Assembly (NCBI GenBank): GCA_020851635.1
Contig: JADZCJ010000115.1
Location: 1 to 51,585, forward strand
DNA from: Anaerolineae bacterium
GTDB lineage: Bacteria; Chloroflexota; Anaerolineae; UBA4142; SHND01
Length of the DNA stretch: 51,585 nucleotides
Direction: 5' to 3'
Both the position numbers and the translations under genes were made by a program. The stretch's first letter is position 1. Every line of letters starts with the position of its first letter. Positions 17,740-25,803 of this stretch are shown in pieces. The notes under the pieces are model-generated. The model did not search any database. It was given only the letters and a program-made list of their open reading frames with translations, and was not told the origin of the DNA.

Positions 17740-18602
17740 GGACGAACGCACAAGGACAACGCGAAACAATCCATAAATCACAGATGTCGCCTTCGCATCT
17801 CCAAATCCATGACCTGTCCGTCGCGTATCACAACGGGACGCGCCTTGCGCTTGAGGGGGTGTCGTTCGACGTCCCTCAAGGGATGCGTCTGGCTGTCGTG
17901 GGACCAAACGGCGCGGGGAAATCTACGTTGTTCAAAGCGATCGTCGGGCTCCTCCCGCCCGAGCGCGGCGAAATTCTGATTCACGGCACACCCTATGGCG
18001 CGCACAAGCAATGTGCGGCATATGTGCCGCAGCGCAAAGAGGTGGATTGGAGTTTTCCCGTCAATGTTCAGGATGTGGTGATGATGGGGCGGTATGGGTC
18101 GCTCAGCTGGCTCAAATATCCCTCAAAAAGCGACCACGCGATCGTAAAACGTTCGCTCGAACAAATGAACATCGGCGCGCTGGCAAAACGTCCCATCGGC
18201 GACTTGTCCGGTGGGCAGCAGCAGCGCGTGTTCCTTGCCCGCGCTTTGGCGCAAGAACCGCATATTTTGCTGATGGACGAACCCTTTACCGGGGTTGACG
18301 CGGCGACTCAAGAGGGGATGCTCAATCTTTTGGACAAGCTGCAAACGCAAGGTATGACATGCATCGTTTCGACTCATGACATGAATCTCGCCGCCACCCG
18401 TTTTGACCGCGCGCTCCTCTTGAATCAGCGGATCATTGCCTATGGCGCGCCCGCGCAGGTATTTACGACCGAAAATCTGCTGCGCGCGTTCGGCGCACAC
18501 GCCATGCTCGTGGATGGACAGACCCTTGTGGACGAATGCTGTCCGCCCGACGAACATTTTCAGATCGGCGAATCGCCCGAGCTCGAGCGGCTCGAAGAAT
18601 GA
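17736..18602 (+). CDS. znuC: Zinc/manganese ABC transporter ATPase
   Basis: 288 residues with Walker A VVGPNGAGKSTL, Q-loop region YVPQRKEVDWSFPVNVQDVV (typical of the Zn/Mn importer class), signature LSGGQQQRV, Walker B ILLMDEPF and switch His in VSTHD. It starts in an ATGA overlap with the binding-protein gene, adding about 16 residues before the usual N-terminus; an internal ATG at 17784 would give the more usual length. It powers uptake through the permease at 18599. Zn is preferred over Mn because of the binding protein's third histidine. Confidence 0.9.
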   Translation: MRTNAQGQRETIHKSQMSPSHLQIHDLSVAYHNGTRLALEGVSFDVPQGMRLAVVGPNGAGKSTLFKAIVGLLPPERGEILIHGTPYGAHKQCAAYVPQRKEVDWSFPVNVQDVVMMGRYGSLSWLKYPSKSDHAIVKRSLEQMNIGALAKRPIGDLSGGQQQRVFLARALAQEPHILLMDEPFTGVDAATQEGMLNLLDKLQTQGMTCIVSTHDMNLAATRFDRALLLNQRIIAYGAPAQVFTTENLLRAFGAHAMLVDGQTLVDECCPPDEHFQIGESPELERLEE

Positions 18603-19480
18603 TCGAATTTCTCACCCAGCCGCTCGCCTATGGTTTTATGCAGCGCGGCATGATCGCGGCAATCATGGTCGGCGTCTTGTGCTCTGTCATTGGCTGCTAT
18701 GTCGTCTTGCGCGGCATGGCGTATCTGGGTGATGCCATTGCCCACGCCATCCTCCCCGGCGTGGCGATCGCGTATATCCTTCAGGGGGACATCCTGATCG
18801 GCGCGCTTGTGGCGGCGCTGCTCGTGGCGCTCGGCATCGGGTTCTTGACGCGCCGCGGCACGATCAAACAAGACACCGCCATCGGCATCCTCTTTGCCGC
18901 CGCGCTCTCTCTGGGCGTCGCGCTCATCAGCACGATCAAAACGTATGCCCTCGACCTGACCCACATTCTCTTTGGCAATGTGCTGGGCGTGAGCAACAGC
19001 GACCTCATTTTGATTGCAGGACTGGGGCTGGTCGTGCTGTTGACCATCCTGCTCCTTTACAAAGAGCTGCTGATTGTTTCGTTCGACCCTGTGCTGGCAG
19101 CCACCTTGCGGCTGCCCACCGAGCTCTTGAAAAACACTCTCCTCATCCTCATCGCGCTCTCGGTCGTCATCTCTCTCCAAACCGTCGGCGTGGGTCTCGT
19201 CGCCGCCATGTTGGTCACGCCCGCTGCCACCGCATTTCTGCTCACCCGTCGTCTCCCTGCCATGATGGTGGTTTCCGCCGCGCTCGGCGCGTTCGCTTCG
19301 ATCACGGGCTTGTATCTTTCGTACTATCTCAACATCTCTTCGGGCGCAGCAGTCGTTCTGACTGCCACCAGCTTGTTTTTTGGCGCGTATCTGTTTGCCC
19401 CGCACCGCGGCATCGTCTGGCATCTGGGCGGACGCGCGCGCCGCGCCAATGGACGCACAGAATCTACAAATGCGGAATGA
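18599..19480 (+). CDS. znuB: Zinc/manganese ABC transporter permease (ABC-3 family)
   Basis: 293 residues from the ATG at 18599, which overlaps the ATPase stop by four bases; a longer frame upstream lies inside that gene. About eight hydrophobic segments and the family landmarks GCYVVLRGMAYLGDAIAHAILPG and GLVAAMLVTPAATAFLL are present. It forms the homodimeric channel. Its stop is one base from the convergent cbiO stop, leaving no room for a terminator between opposing operons. Confidence 0.9.
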   Translation: MIEFLTQPLAYGFMQRGMIAAIMVGVLCSVIGCYVVLRGMAYLGDAIAHAILPGVAIAYILQGDILIGALVAALLVALGIGFLTRRGTIKQDTAIGILFAAALSLGVALISTIKTYALDLTHILFGNVLGVSNSDLILIAGLGLVVLLTILLLYKELLIVSFDPVLAATLRLPTELLKNTLLILIALSVVISLQTVGVGLVAAMLVTPAATAFLLTRRLPAMMVVSAALGAFASITGLYLSYYLNISSGAAVVLTATSLFFGAYLFAPHRGIVWHLGGRARRANGRTESTNAE

Positions 19481-19481
19481 C

Positions 19482-20201
19482 CTATGGTTTTTCCAACCCA
19501 TGCGCGGTCAACAGGGGCTCGTCCTGCAATATTTTTTCGGTTGCGCCATCCGCCACAATCCTGCCCCCGTCCATAATCAGCGTGCGCGGCAGCAGCTCCA
19601 TGACCATTCGCAAATCATGCGTGGCGATCAACATTGTCTGCGGCAGCTCGCGCAGCAGATGAATCAGACTGCGCCGCGCGCGAGGGTCAAGCCCTGCGCT
19701 CGGCTCATCGAGCACCAGAATTTCCGGTTCCATCGAAAGCACGGTCGCAATCGCAATCCGTTTTTTTTGCCCAACACTCAAATGATGTGACACGCGACCC
19801 GCATACTCTTGCATTCGCACCGCCGCCAGCGCGCGGTCCACTCGCTCGCGCACCTGCGCTTCGCTCAAACCCTGATAAATCGGACCAAAAGCCACATCAT
19901 CAAACACCGTCGGCGAAAAGAGTTGATCGTCGGGGTCTTGAAACACCAGCCCCACCGCCGCGCGCACTTTGCCGAGGTTGCCGTTCTGATTCACTTCCAG
20001 CCCCGCGACCTTGACCTCGCCATTGCCGCTCAAAATGCCGTTCAGATGCAGGATCAACGTTGATTTGCCCGCGCCGTTCGGACCGACCAGCGCGACCTTT
20101 TCGCCCGGCGCAATCGAAAACGTCACGCCATCCAGCGCGTGCGTGCCGTCGGGATACTTGAAAATGAGATTGCGTACCTCTATCGTGTGATGCACAAACA
20201 A
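19482..20201 (-). CDS. cbiO: Nickel/cobalt ECF transporter ATPase (CbiO/NikO-like)
   Basis: 239 residues with Walker A LVGPNGAGKSTL, Q-loop GLVFQDPDDQLFSPTVFDDV (characteristic of ECF ATPases), signature SVGQKKRIAIA and Walker B ILVLDEPSAGLD. Single ATPase gene, so it probably works as a homodimer. It starts four bases after the cbiQ stop and is last in the fur-cbiM-cbiQ-cbiO operon. Whether nickel or cobalt is carried depends on the CbiM subunit; the regulator box suggests nickel. Confidence 0.9.
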   Translation of the reverse strand: MFVHHTIEVRNLIFKYPDGTHALDGVTFSIAPGEKVALVGPNGAGKSTLILHLNGILSGNGEVKVAGLEVNQNGNLGKVRAAVGLVFQDPDDQLFSPTVFDDVAFGPIYQGLSEAQVRERVDRALAAVRMQEYAGRVSHHLSVGQKKRIAIATVLSMEPEILVLDEPSAGLDPRARRSLIHLLRELPQTMLIATHDLRMVMELLPRTLIMDGGRIVADGATEKILQDEPLLTAHGLEKP

Positions 20202-20205
20202 TGCC

Positions 20206-21012
20206 TCAACGCGCGACCAGATTCGCGATAAACAAGATCAACAAACAGACCAACAACCCGCCGCCGAGCATCATCCAATGCCCAATTTGTAGAGGCGGCG
20301 CCGCAAACGCGCGCGCCTCGCCATCATAACCCCGCGCGCGCATGGCGGCATAAATACGGTCGCCGCGGTCAAATCCGCGGACAAACAAATTTCCCGTCAT
20401 GCCGCCGGTCACCCGGGCTCGCCAGGCGATCGAGCCGCCCGTTTTGCCGCCCAACTGCGGCGACGCGCCGCTGCGGGCGCTGCGCGCCCGCATCAGCCGA
20501 AGCGCTTCATCCGCCAAAACAAATATATATCGCCACATCAGCCCCAGGACCGCGACCAGTAGTTTGGGCACATGCAGCGCCCGCAGCGCCCACAGCAATT
20601 CCGGAAACGAGGTCGTCGCCGCAAGCACAATCGCCATCTGCACCGAAATCCACGACTTGACTGCAATGCTCAAGAACCGTTCGACGCCCGGCGCCGTGAT
20701 GGTGAGATTCCACGACAAGAACGGGGCCGTCACCAACACCTCACCGGGGACTGTGAAAATGAGAGGAAGCGCCGCGAGCAGAAAAGGCGTCGCCAGGACC
20801 GAACGTTTGACCACATAACCGATCCCCAGTTCAGACAAGAGCTCGACCGAAAGCACAATCGCCAGGAGCAGGATATAGGCAGCCCACGCGCCAAACGGCG
20901 TCAGCGATACAGTGACGATAAACATCAACGTCAACGCCAGTTTCACTCGCGAGTCCAGGCGGTGAATTACGCTGTCGCCCGCGCGGTGCGGGTCTAGAAA
21001 ATGAACATGCAT
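20206..21012 (-). CDS. cbiQ: Nickel/cobalt ECF transporter transmembrane subunit CbiQ
   Basis: 268 residues from the ATG at 21012 (MHVHFLDPHRAG). In-frame starts further upstream would translate through the terminator-like hairpin, so they are rejected. The chain has five or six hydrophobic segments and the coupling-helix region ADEALRLMRARSARSG that contacts the ATPases. No good Shine-Dalgarno sequence is visible. It lies 61 bases after cbiM, across the hairpin at 21024-21058, so its expression probably depends on read-through. Confidence 0.87.
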   Translation of the reverse strand: MHVHFLDPHRAGDSVIHRLDSRVKLALTLMFIVTVSLTPFGAWAAYILLLAIVLSVELLSELGIGYVVKRSVLATPFLLAALPLIFTVPGEVLVTAPFLSWNLTITAPGVERFLSIAVKSWISVQMAIVLAATTSFPELLWALRALHVPKLLVAVLGLMWRYIFVLADEALRLMRARSARSGASPQLGGKTGGSIAWRARVTGGMTGNLFVRGFDRGDRIYAAMRARGYDGEARAFAAPPLQIGHWMMLGGGLLVCLLILFIANLVAR

Positions 21013-21023
21013 CTGCGGGGGTC

Positions 21024-21058
21024 CGCAAAAAATGGCGCGCAAGGTTGGCGCGCCATTT
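21024..21058 (-). terminator. Terminator-like hairpin inside the cbiM-cbiQ operon
   Basis: On the minus strand AAATGGCGCG and CGCGCCATTT form a perfect ten-base-pair stem with six T residues in a row at its 3' side. It lies 15 bases after the cbiM stop and 12 bases before the cbiQ start. Partial termination would lower CbiQ/CbiO relative to CbiM. Confidence 0.75.
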
Positions 21059-21073
21059 CTCATTGGATTTCGT

Positions 21074-22033
21074 TCAGTTTGCCGTTGCGCGTCCCTTGCG
21101 TGCGCGCGCAATGACGAACGCGACGCCGCCGACCAATAGGGTCCCCACCACCCCTGCCAGAATGGTCGCCGCTTCGGGGCTGTTGACGCCGGGAAAAGTG
21201 TAATCGGGAATCAGTTGATACGGCGCGCCCATTGCGCGTTCCAAAAAGCCCGACTGTTCCGCCACCCATTCCAGACCATCGGGGAACGACGACGCCAGGG
21301 GTGACAAGAGCGCCAGCCCGAGCGCCAGCGCCAACCCAAAAACCCACACCGTTCGACTGACAGGTTTGCTATCCTGCGACGTGATTAAATCCCGGCGGGT
21401 CGCATACAGGAACGCCAACGCGCCCGCCGTAATCAGCCCTTCGCCAATTCCGATAACGATATGCACGCCCACCATTGCGGGGAGCGCAATATTGAACGGC
21501 GATGTGCCGGAAACGCCCAACGCCAGCGCGACGCCGATTGAAGTAACAACCACCGACAGCCATGCCGCAAGAAACCCGCCAACGAAAATTCCCCACGACT
21601 TGTTGCCCGAAAAACGCTGCACCGTCCGATACACGAAATACGCAACGGTCGTGGCAACCACACCCATAAAAAAGATGTTGGCGCCGAGCGCCAAAATTCC
21701 GCCGTCCTGGAATATCAGTGCTTGCACGGAAACAACACAGGTCATGATAATGATGGCAGCCCAGGGCCCCAGCAAGATTGTTGCCAACGCCGCGCCAATC
21801 AAATGCCCCGATGTCCCGCCCGCGACCGGAAAATTCAACATCTGCCCGGCAAAGATCACCGCAGCCAGCACGCCCATTTCCGGGACCTGCCGTTCTCCCA
21901 AATCCTTGCCGACCATTCGCAGCGCATAGCCGACAACGATGACTGAAACAAGCCACATCACAACGGCGACGGCGACCGACAAAAAGCCATCCGGGATGTG
22001 CATCAATGGTGGAGCGTGCGGCACGGATAACAT
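21074..22033 (-). CDS. cbiM: Nickel/cobalt ECF transporter substrate subunit, CbiM-CbiN fusion
   Basis: 319 residues. The first ~215 are CbiM, with MHIPDGFLS, QMLNFPVAGGTSGHLIGA and about seven membrane segments. The last ~100 contain SPLASSFPDGLEWVAEQSGF and a final membrane segment, the PDGLE/CbiN-type module usually encoded separately. The ATG at 22033 is supported by AGGAGG seven bases upstream. It places ten residues (MLSVPHAPPL) before the conserved Met-His, which in studied NikM/CbiM proteins is the very N-terminus and binds metal. An internal start at 22003 would restore it. It follows the Fur-type gene by 75 bases. Confidence 0.9.
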   Translation of the reverse strand: MLSVPHAPPLMHIPDGFLSVAVAVVMWLVSVIVVGYALRMVGKDLGERQVPEMGVLAAVIFAGQMLNFPVAGGTSGHLIGAALATILLGPWAAIIIMTCVVSVQALIFQDGGILALGANIFFMGVVATTVAYFVYRTVQRFSGNKSWGIFVGGFLAAWLSVVVTSIGVALALGVSGTSPFNIALPAMVGVHIVIGIGEGLITAGALAFLYATRRDLITSQDSKPVSRTVWVFGLALALGLALLSPLASSFPDGLEWVAEQSGFLERAMGAPYQLIPDYTFPGVNSPEAATILAGVVGTLLVGGVAFVIARARKGRATAN

Positions 22034-22108
22034 CAAGAATCCTCCTAAAGGTTGGTTGAGGGAGCAACAATCTGCATTGTCAAGAAACGACCGCGAAAAA
22101 AAGTGGAA

Positions 22109-22567
22109 TTAGCGTTTCTTGTGCCCGGCAGAGCGTGTCTGACACTTGTGGCACGTCCCAAAGATGGCGAAATGATGCAGACTCGGCTGAAAGCCGTATT
22201 TGGCTTTGATCTTGCGCCCCAACGGCACGAGCAAAGCATTATCCATCACAGTGACGTGCTTGCACTTGTTACACACCAGGTGATGATGCGACGGCTGGCG
22301 CAACAATTCGTACTCGGACTTGCCGCCGCCCAGGTCGGTGACCGTCACCAATCCGATTTCGGTCAGCAGGTCAAGACTGCGGTAGACGGCGGACTTGTTC
22401 AGGTGGGGATGCTGTTTCCGCACACGCGCCAGCACTTGTTCGGCGGTCAAATGGGTTTCGCTGTCGGCGATGACCCCCAATACCATTTCGCGCTGCGGCG
22501 TCAGGCGATGTCCGCTTCCCCGCAGCGATTGGACCAGCTCACGATGATCGTTCGTGGATCTATTCAT
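22109..22567 (-). CDS. Fur-family metalloregulator, probably of nickel uptake (Nur/Zur-like)
   Basis: 152 residues with the N-terminal winged helix (HRLTPQREMVLGVIADSETHLTAEQV... SAVYRSLDLLTEIGLV) and the C-terminal dimer domain. HHHLVCNKC and CHKC supply regulatory histidines and a Cys4 structural zinc site. It is the first gene of the nickel/cobalt operon and lies behind a palindrome overlapping its own promoter. The palindrome type (TTGCAA-N4-TTGCAG) recalls the Nur box of actinobacteria, hence the nickel suggestion. Zur or Fur function cannot be excluded from sequence. No Shine-Dalgarno sequence is visible before the ATG. Confidence 0.85.
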   Translation of the reverse strand: MNRSTNDHRELVQSLRGSGHRLTPQREMVLGVIADSETHLTAEQVLARVRKQHPHLNKSAVYRSLDLLTEIGLVTVTDLGGGKSEYELLRQPSHHHLVCNKCKHVTVMDNALLVPLGRKIKAKYGFQPSLHHFAIFGTCHKCQTRSAGHKKR

Positions 22568-22571
22568 ATCA

Positions 22572-22622
22572 ATTGCAACCAGTTGCAGTTAGAGTTTATA
22601 GCTTTTAGAGACAGGATGTCAA
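22572..22622 (-). promoter_or_regulatory. Promoter and palindromic operator of the fur-cbiMQO operon
   Basis: On the minus strand, -35 TTGACA (22622-22617), a 16-base spacer and -10 TATAAA (22600-22595). The palindrome ATTGCAAC-CA-GTTGCAGT (plus-strand 22572-22589, one mismatch between arms) covers the expected start site and ends five bases before the ATG. It resembles the published Nur consensus tTGCaa-N5-ttGCAA but has four bases between half-sites. Confidence 0.75.
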
Positions 22623-22627
22623 ATGTT

Positions 22628-22657
22628 AAAAAAACCCCCTCTCGAGTCGAGAGGGGG
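22628..22657 (-). terminator. Terminator of the PucC-like transporter gene
   Basis: On the minus strand CCCCCTCTCG and CGAGAGGGGG pair across a three-base loop (22657-22635), followed by seven T residues. It ends just before the -35 box of the fur-cbiMQO promoter, cleanly separating the two units. Confidence 0.92.
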
Positions 22658-22691
22658 CGAGGAGACATCGGGAAACGCAAAGTCCGGTTCT

Positions 22692-24047
22692 TTACATCTC
22701 GGCTGCAATCACCTGCGCGTCCGTTATGGGGATACGCCCTGCGTCGCGCGCAAAACTCGCGATATTGACTCGCGTCAGGAGCAGGATGGAAACGAGCAGC
22801 CCCAGACCTTCCAGACCAAAGATCACGCCATATGCCAGCGAATAGGACTGGAACAGAGCGTGCAGCGCGTCGCGCAGCGCGCCCCCCGCAAAAATTCCCA
22901 CTCCGCGCGTCAACAGAATTGTCACCGTCCACAAACCCAGATACGCGCCCGCCGCCTTGTCCAAAGTCATGACCACCATCAGCTGAAAAGCCGCAAAGGT
23001 ATAAAACCCAAAACCGATGCCAAACACCAGCAGCGCGGGATTCACAATCCAGCGGATCTCGCTGAACGCCGTCAGCGCGAGCAGCAACATGCCCACGCCC
23101 ATGATCCCCAAACCTATTTTGGCGATGGGACCTTGTTTTTCCGGCGGACGTTTGCGCCAGATGATGGCGGCAGCTATCAATATCAACGCCGTCGCGCCCT
23201 GCCAGGTGCTCGAATAGCGCGTGGTCTGCGCCATCGTCGCCTGCAGCACTTCGGCGCCGAACGGTTCGAGAATCGCATCCTGCGCCCACGCCGACAGGGT
23301 CGCGACACCCAAAAAGAGCATAAAGGCGCGCGCACGCGGGTCATCCCAGATTTTTCGCATCGCCGCGTGAAATTCCTTGAACTGGGCGCGCGTTGTCTCC
23401 TGGGTGTGTTCCGACGCCTTTTGAATGACCGCGCGTTTTTCAACACCCCAGATCGAAAAGACCCAGAAAAAGCCGCCGACTGCCGCCGTGAGCACGATCA
23501 ATTCCCAAAAACCCGCCAGCGTATAGGTGCTCAGCATCAGACTGAACGCAATCGCCGCGATCGGGAAACATAGAATCAGCACCGTTTCAGCAATCGAAAG
23601 CGCAAGCCCTTGACGCACTTTGGGCATCGCATCCCGCACCAGCGCCAAAAACGGACTGCCCGACAACAACGTGCCCGTGCCATAAAGCAAAAAAGAGCAG
23701 AGCGCCACAACCCAGGCGATTGAATCGTTTCGGTTCATTTCGAAAAGCGTAACGCTCAGTCCCAAAAGCGGAAACGAGGCGACCATAAGCCCGCGCCCAA
23801 GCCAGATATAGGACGTGCGCTTCATGCCCATAAAAGGTGTCGTGTCCGAACGAAAGCCCGCATACATGCTCAACGGTGATAGCAGATAACGCAAGGCAAT
23901 CAGCGCGCCTACGGGCAGCGCCGGAAACCCGAAATTTACAATCATGATGCGATTCCAGATCGAAGTGACCAGAATATCGCCCATCGCAGACCCGATTTGA
24001 AATGTGCAAATGCGGAGCAACAGTCCCCAACTAAAACGCGGTTCCAT
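22692..24047 (-). CDS. BCD/PucC-family major facilitator superfamily protein
   Basis: 451 residues with about twelve hydrophobic segments. The N-terminal half has NRIMIVNFGFPALPVGALIA and GFRSDTTPFMGMKRTSYIWLGR, and the second half has AQDAILEPFGAEVL, patterns of the bacteriochlorophyll-delivery (PucC/LhaA) MFS branch. In phototrophs these proteins help assemble light-harvesting complexes. No photosynthesis gene lies nearby, so the role here is open: a tetrapyrrole or other substrate transporter is possible. AAGGAA precedes the ATG. It has its own promoter and terminator and is probably monocistronic. Confidence 0.85.
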   Translation of the reverse strand: MEPRFSWGLLLRICTFQIGSAMGDILVTSIWNRIMIVNFGFPALPVGALIALRYLLSPLSMYAGFRSDTTPFMGMKRTSYIWLGRGLMVASFPLLGLSVTLFEMNRNDSIAWVVALCSFLLYGTGTLLSGSPFLALVRDAMPKVRQGLALSIAETVLILCFPIAAIAFSLMLSTYTLAGFWELIVLTAAVGGFFWVFSIWGVEKRAVIQKASEHTQETTRAQFKEFHAAMRKIWDDPRARAFMLFLGVATLSAWAQDAILEPFGAEVLQATMAQTTRYSSTWQGATALILIAAAIIWRKRPPEKQGPIAKIGLGIMGVGMLLLALTAFSEIRWIVNPALLVFGIGFGFYTFAAFQLMVVMTLDKAAGAYLGLWTVTILLTRGVGIFAGGALRDALHALFQSYSLAYGVIFGLEGLGLLVSILLLTRVNIASFARDAGRIPITDAQVIAAEM

Positions 24048-24109
24048 GGATTCCTTTACAGAAATTGATCGTTACGGCTTGCCGAAACGAAAAATAAAAG
24101 AGATGCAAA

Positions 24110-24138
24110 ATACTATAATAGTGACCGGTTACGTTCAA
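24110..24138 (-). promoter_or_regulatory. Probable promoter of the PucC-like gene
   Basis: On the minus strand, -35 TTGAAC (24138-24133), 17 bases, -10 TAGTAT (24115-24110), about 60 bases before the ATG. The palindrome ACTAT-T-ATAGT overlaps the -10. The -35 lies in the last bases of the upstream permease gene. Confidence 0.45.
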
Positions 24139-24776
24139 GTAGCGGCGGTTTGAATCTTGCGCGTATAGCTGAAATGGCGTTCCAGCGCGACGAGGGCGAG
24201 ATTCACCGCCAACGCCAACGCTGCCACAGCAATCGCGCCCGCCCAAATTTTATCATACCGCCCTGTCTGGGCAATCCCGTCAAACAAGAGTCGTCCCAGC
24301 CCGCCCGCATTAAATTTTGCGCCCACCGTCGCAATTCCAATCGCCACGATTGCAGCGATCCGAACTCCCGCGAGCATCACGGGCAGCGCAAGCGGCAGCT
24401 GCACTTGCCACCAAAGCTCCCAACGATTCATGCCCATCCCCTGCGCCGCCTCAATGATGACCGGGTCTATCCCTTTGAGCGCGGCGACATGGTTGCGCAC
24501 CAGAATCACCTGCGCGTAAAAAATCAGCGCCACAATCACCGACCACTCGTTCAGCCCGGTGAGCGGGATCAGCAAAATGATCAGCGCAATACTGGGAATA
24601 GTGTAAAACACACTCAAGGCGCCGATGACAAAATTCGTCAAGCGTTCACTGCGGAGGATCAGCAAGCTGGTGGGGAGCGAGATCAAAATGGCAATCACGA
24701 GCGCGACGCCAACCACAATCAAATGCTGGAGCAGCAGACCCAAGACGGTCGCGGGGTTGTTGAATATATAATCCAT
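24135..24776 (-). CDS. Osmoprotectant-type ABC transporter permease (second of two)
   Basis: 213 residues with about five or six membrane segments and the OpuB/ProW-type coupling loop IIEAAQGMGMNRWELWWQVQLP. The ATG at 24776 overlaps the ATPase stop by one base (TGATG). It forms, with the permease at 26801-27517, the channel for a quaternary amine such as glycine betaine, choline or carnitine. It is the last gene of the four-gene operon. Confidence 0.9.
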   Translation of the reverse strand: MDYIFNNPATVLGLLLQHLIVVGVALVIAILISLPTSLLILRSERLTNFVIGALSVFYTIPSIALIILLIPLTGLNEWSVIVALIFYAQVILVRNHVAALKGIDPVIIEAAQGMGMNRWELWWQVQLPLALPVMLAGVRIAAIVAIGIATVGAKFNAGGLGRLLFDGIAQTGRYDKIWAGAIAVAALALAVNLALVALERHFSYTRKIQTAAT

Positions 24777-25735
24777 CAGGATTTGCCAAGCCCCGTCCGC
24801 CGAATCTGATCGAAACCAACAAGCCCGACGGGTTCGCCCTCATCTTGCACCACCAACAGAGATGCGCCAGTCTGCAAAAGTCTGGACAATGCGCTCTTGA
24901 GGTCATCGCGCGCCCCGATTGTTGGCGCGCCGTTCAGAGTGAAATCGGCGGGCAGCGCGGACATGGCGTCCGTCACCTGCACCAGCGACAACTGACGCAT
25001 CATGTCATCCGCCCCCACCAGTGAACGCACAATCCTGTTCGCAGGCGCGGCGAGAATCGCATAAGGGGTATCATATTGCGCGATCTGCCCTGCATACATG
25101 ACCACAATCTTGTCCGCCAGGCGCAGCGCCTCGTCCACATCGTGTGTCACAAACAAGATCGTTTTGTTGATCCTGGCTCTCAGACGCAGCATTTCGTCTT
25201 GCAAAGACGCACGGGTGATGGCGTCAATTGCGCCAAACGGCTCGTCCATCAGCAATAATTCGGGGTCAGCCGCCAACGCGCGCGCCAACCCCACCCGTTG
25301 CTGCTGTCCGCCCGACAGATGCGCGGGATACCGCGTTCTATAATACTCGGGGCGCAGATCCACCAATGTCAACAGTTCATCGGTGCGCGCGGCAATGCGT
25401 GATTTGTCCCAACCCAACAGTTCAGGCACGACCGAGATATTCTGCGCCACCGTCAGATGGGGAAACAAGCCCACCTGTTGAATCACATAGCCGATGCGTC
25501 GGCGCAGCATCGTCACGTCCAGCGCGCGGATATCTTGATCGTTCAGAAAAATCGCGCCGGTCGTCGGCTCGATGAGCCGGTTCACCATTCTGAGCAGGGT
25601 CGTCTTGCCGCAGCCGGAAGGACCGAGCAGCACCAGGAATTCTCCCGCATCCACCTCGAACGAACAGTCATTCACCGCCGCATGGTTGGAATTGGGAAAT
25701 GTCTTGGAAACATGTTCAAAACGGAGAAAAGCCAT
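24776..25735 (-). CDS. Osmoprotectant-type ABC transporter ATPase with C-terminal CBS-like region
   Basis: 319 residues (ATG at 25735; a TTG two codons earlier is possible). Walker A LLGPSGCGKTTL, signature LSGGQQQRVGLARA, Walker B LLMDEPFGAID and switch VTHDVDEAL are all canonical for ProV/OpuBA ATPases. Residues from about 245 resemble a CBS domain (SLLVVQDEGEPVGLVGFD), the module that senses ionic strength or nucleotides in OpuA-type systems. It is third in the operon, 68 bases after the binding-protein gene. Confidence 0.9.
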   Translation of the reverse strand: MAFLRFEHVSKTFPNSNHAAVNDCSFEVDAGEFLVLLGPSGCGKTTLLRMVNRLIEPTTGAIFLNDQDIRALDVTMLRRRIGYVIQQVGLFPHLTVAQNISVVPELLGWDKSRIAARTDELLTLVDLRPEYYRTRYPAHLSGGQQQRVGLARALAADPELLLMDEPFGAIDAITRASLQDEMLRLRARINKTILFVTHDVDEALRLADKIVVMYAGQIAQYDTPYAILAAPANRIVRSLVGADDMMRQLSLVQVTDAMSALPADFTLNGAPTIGARDDLKSALSRLLQTGASLLVVQDEGEPVGLVGFDQIRRTGLGKS

Positions 25736-25803
25736 GAGCAAAACGAACGCGGACCGGGGGCGGATGTCTCGCCCCGCTCATCCTCTGCCCGCGTTGACCA
25801 TCG

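Noticed and set aside
22692-24047. Using the PucC-like gene as proof of a phototrophic organism
   Set aside because: No other photosynthesis gene is in the window, and the family may include non-photosynthetic members.
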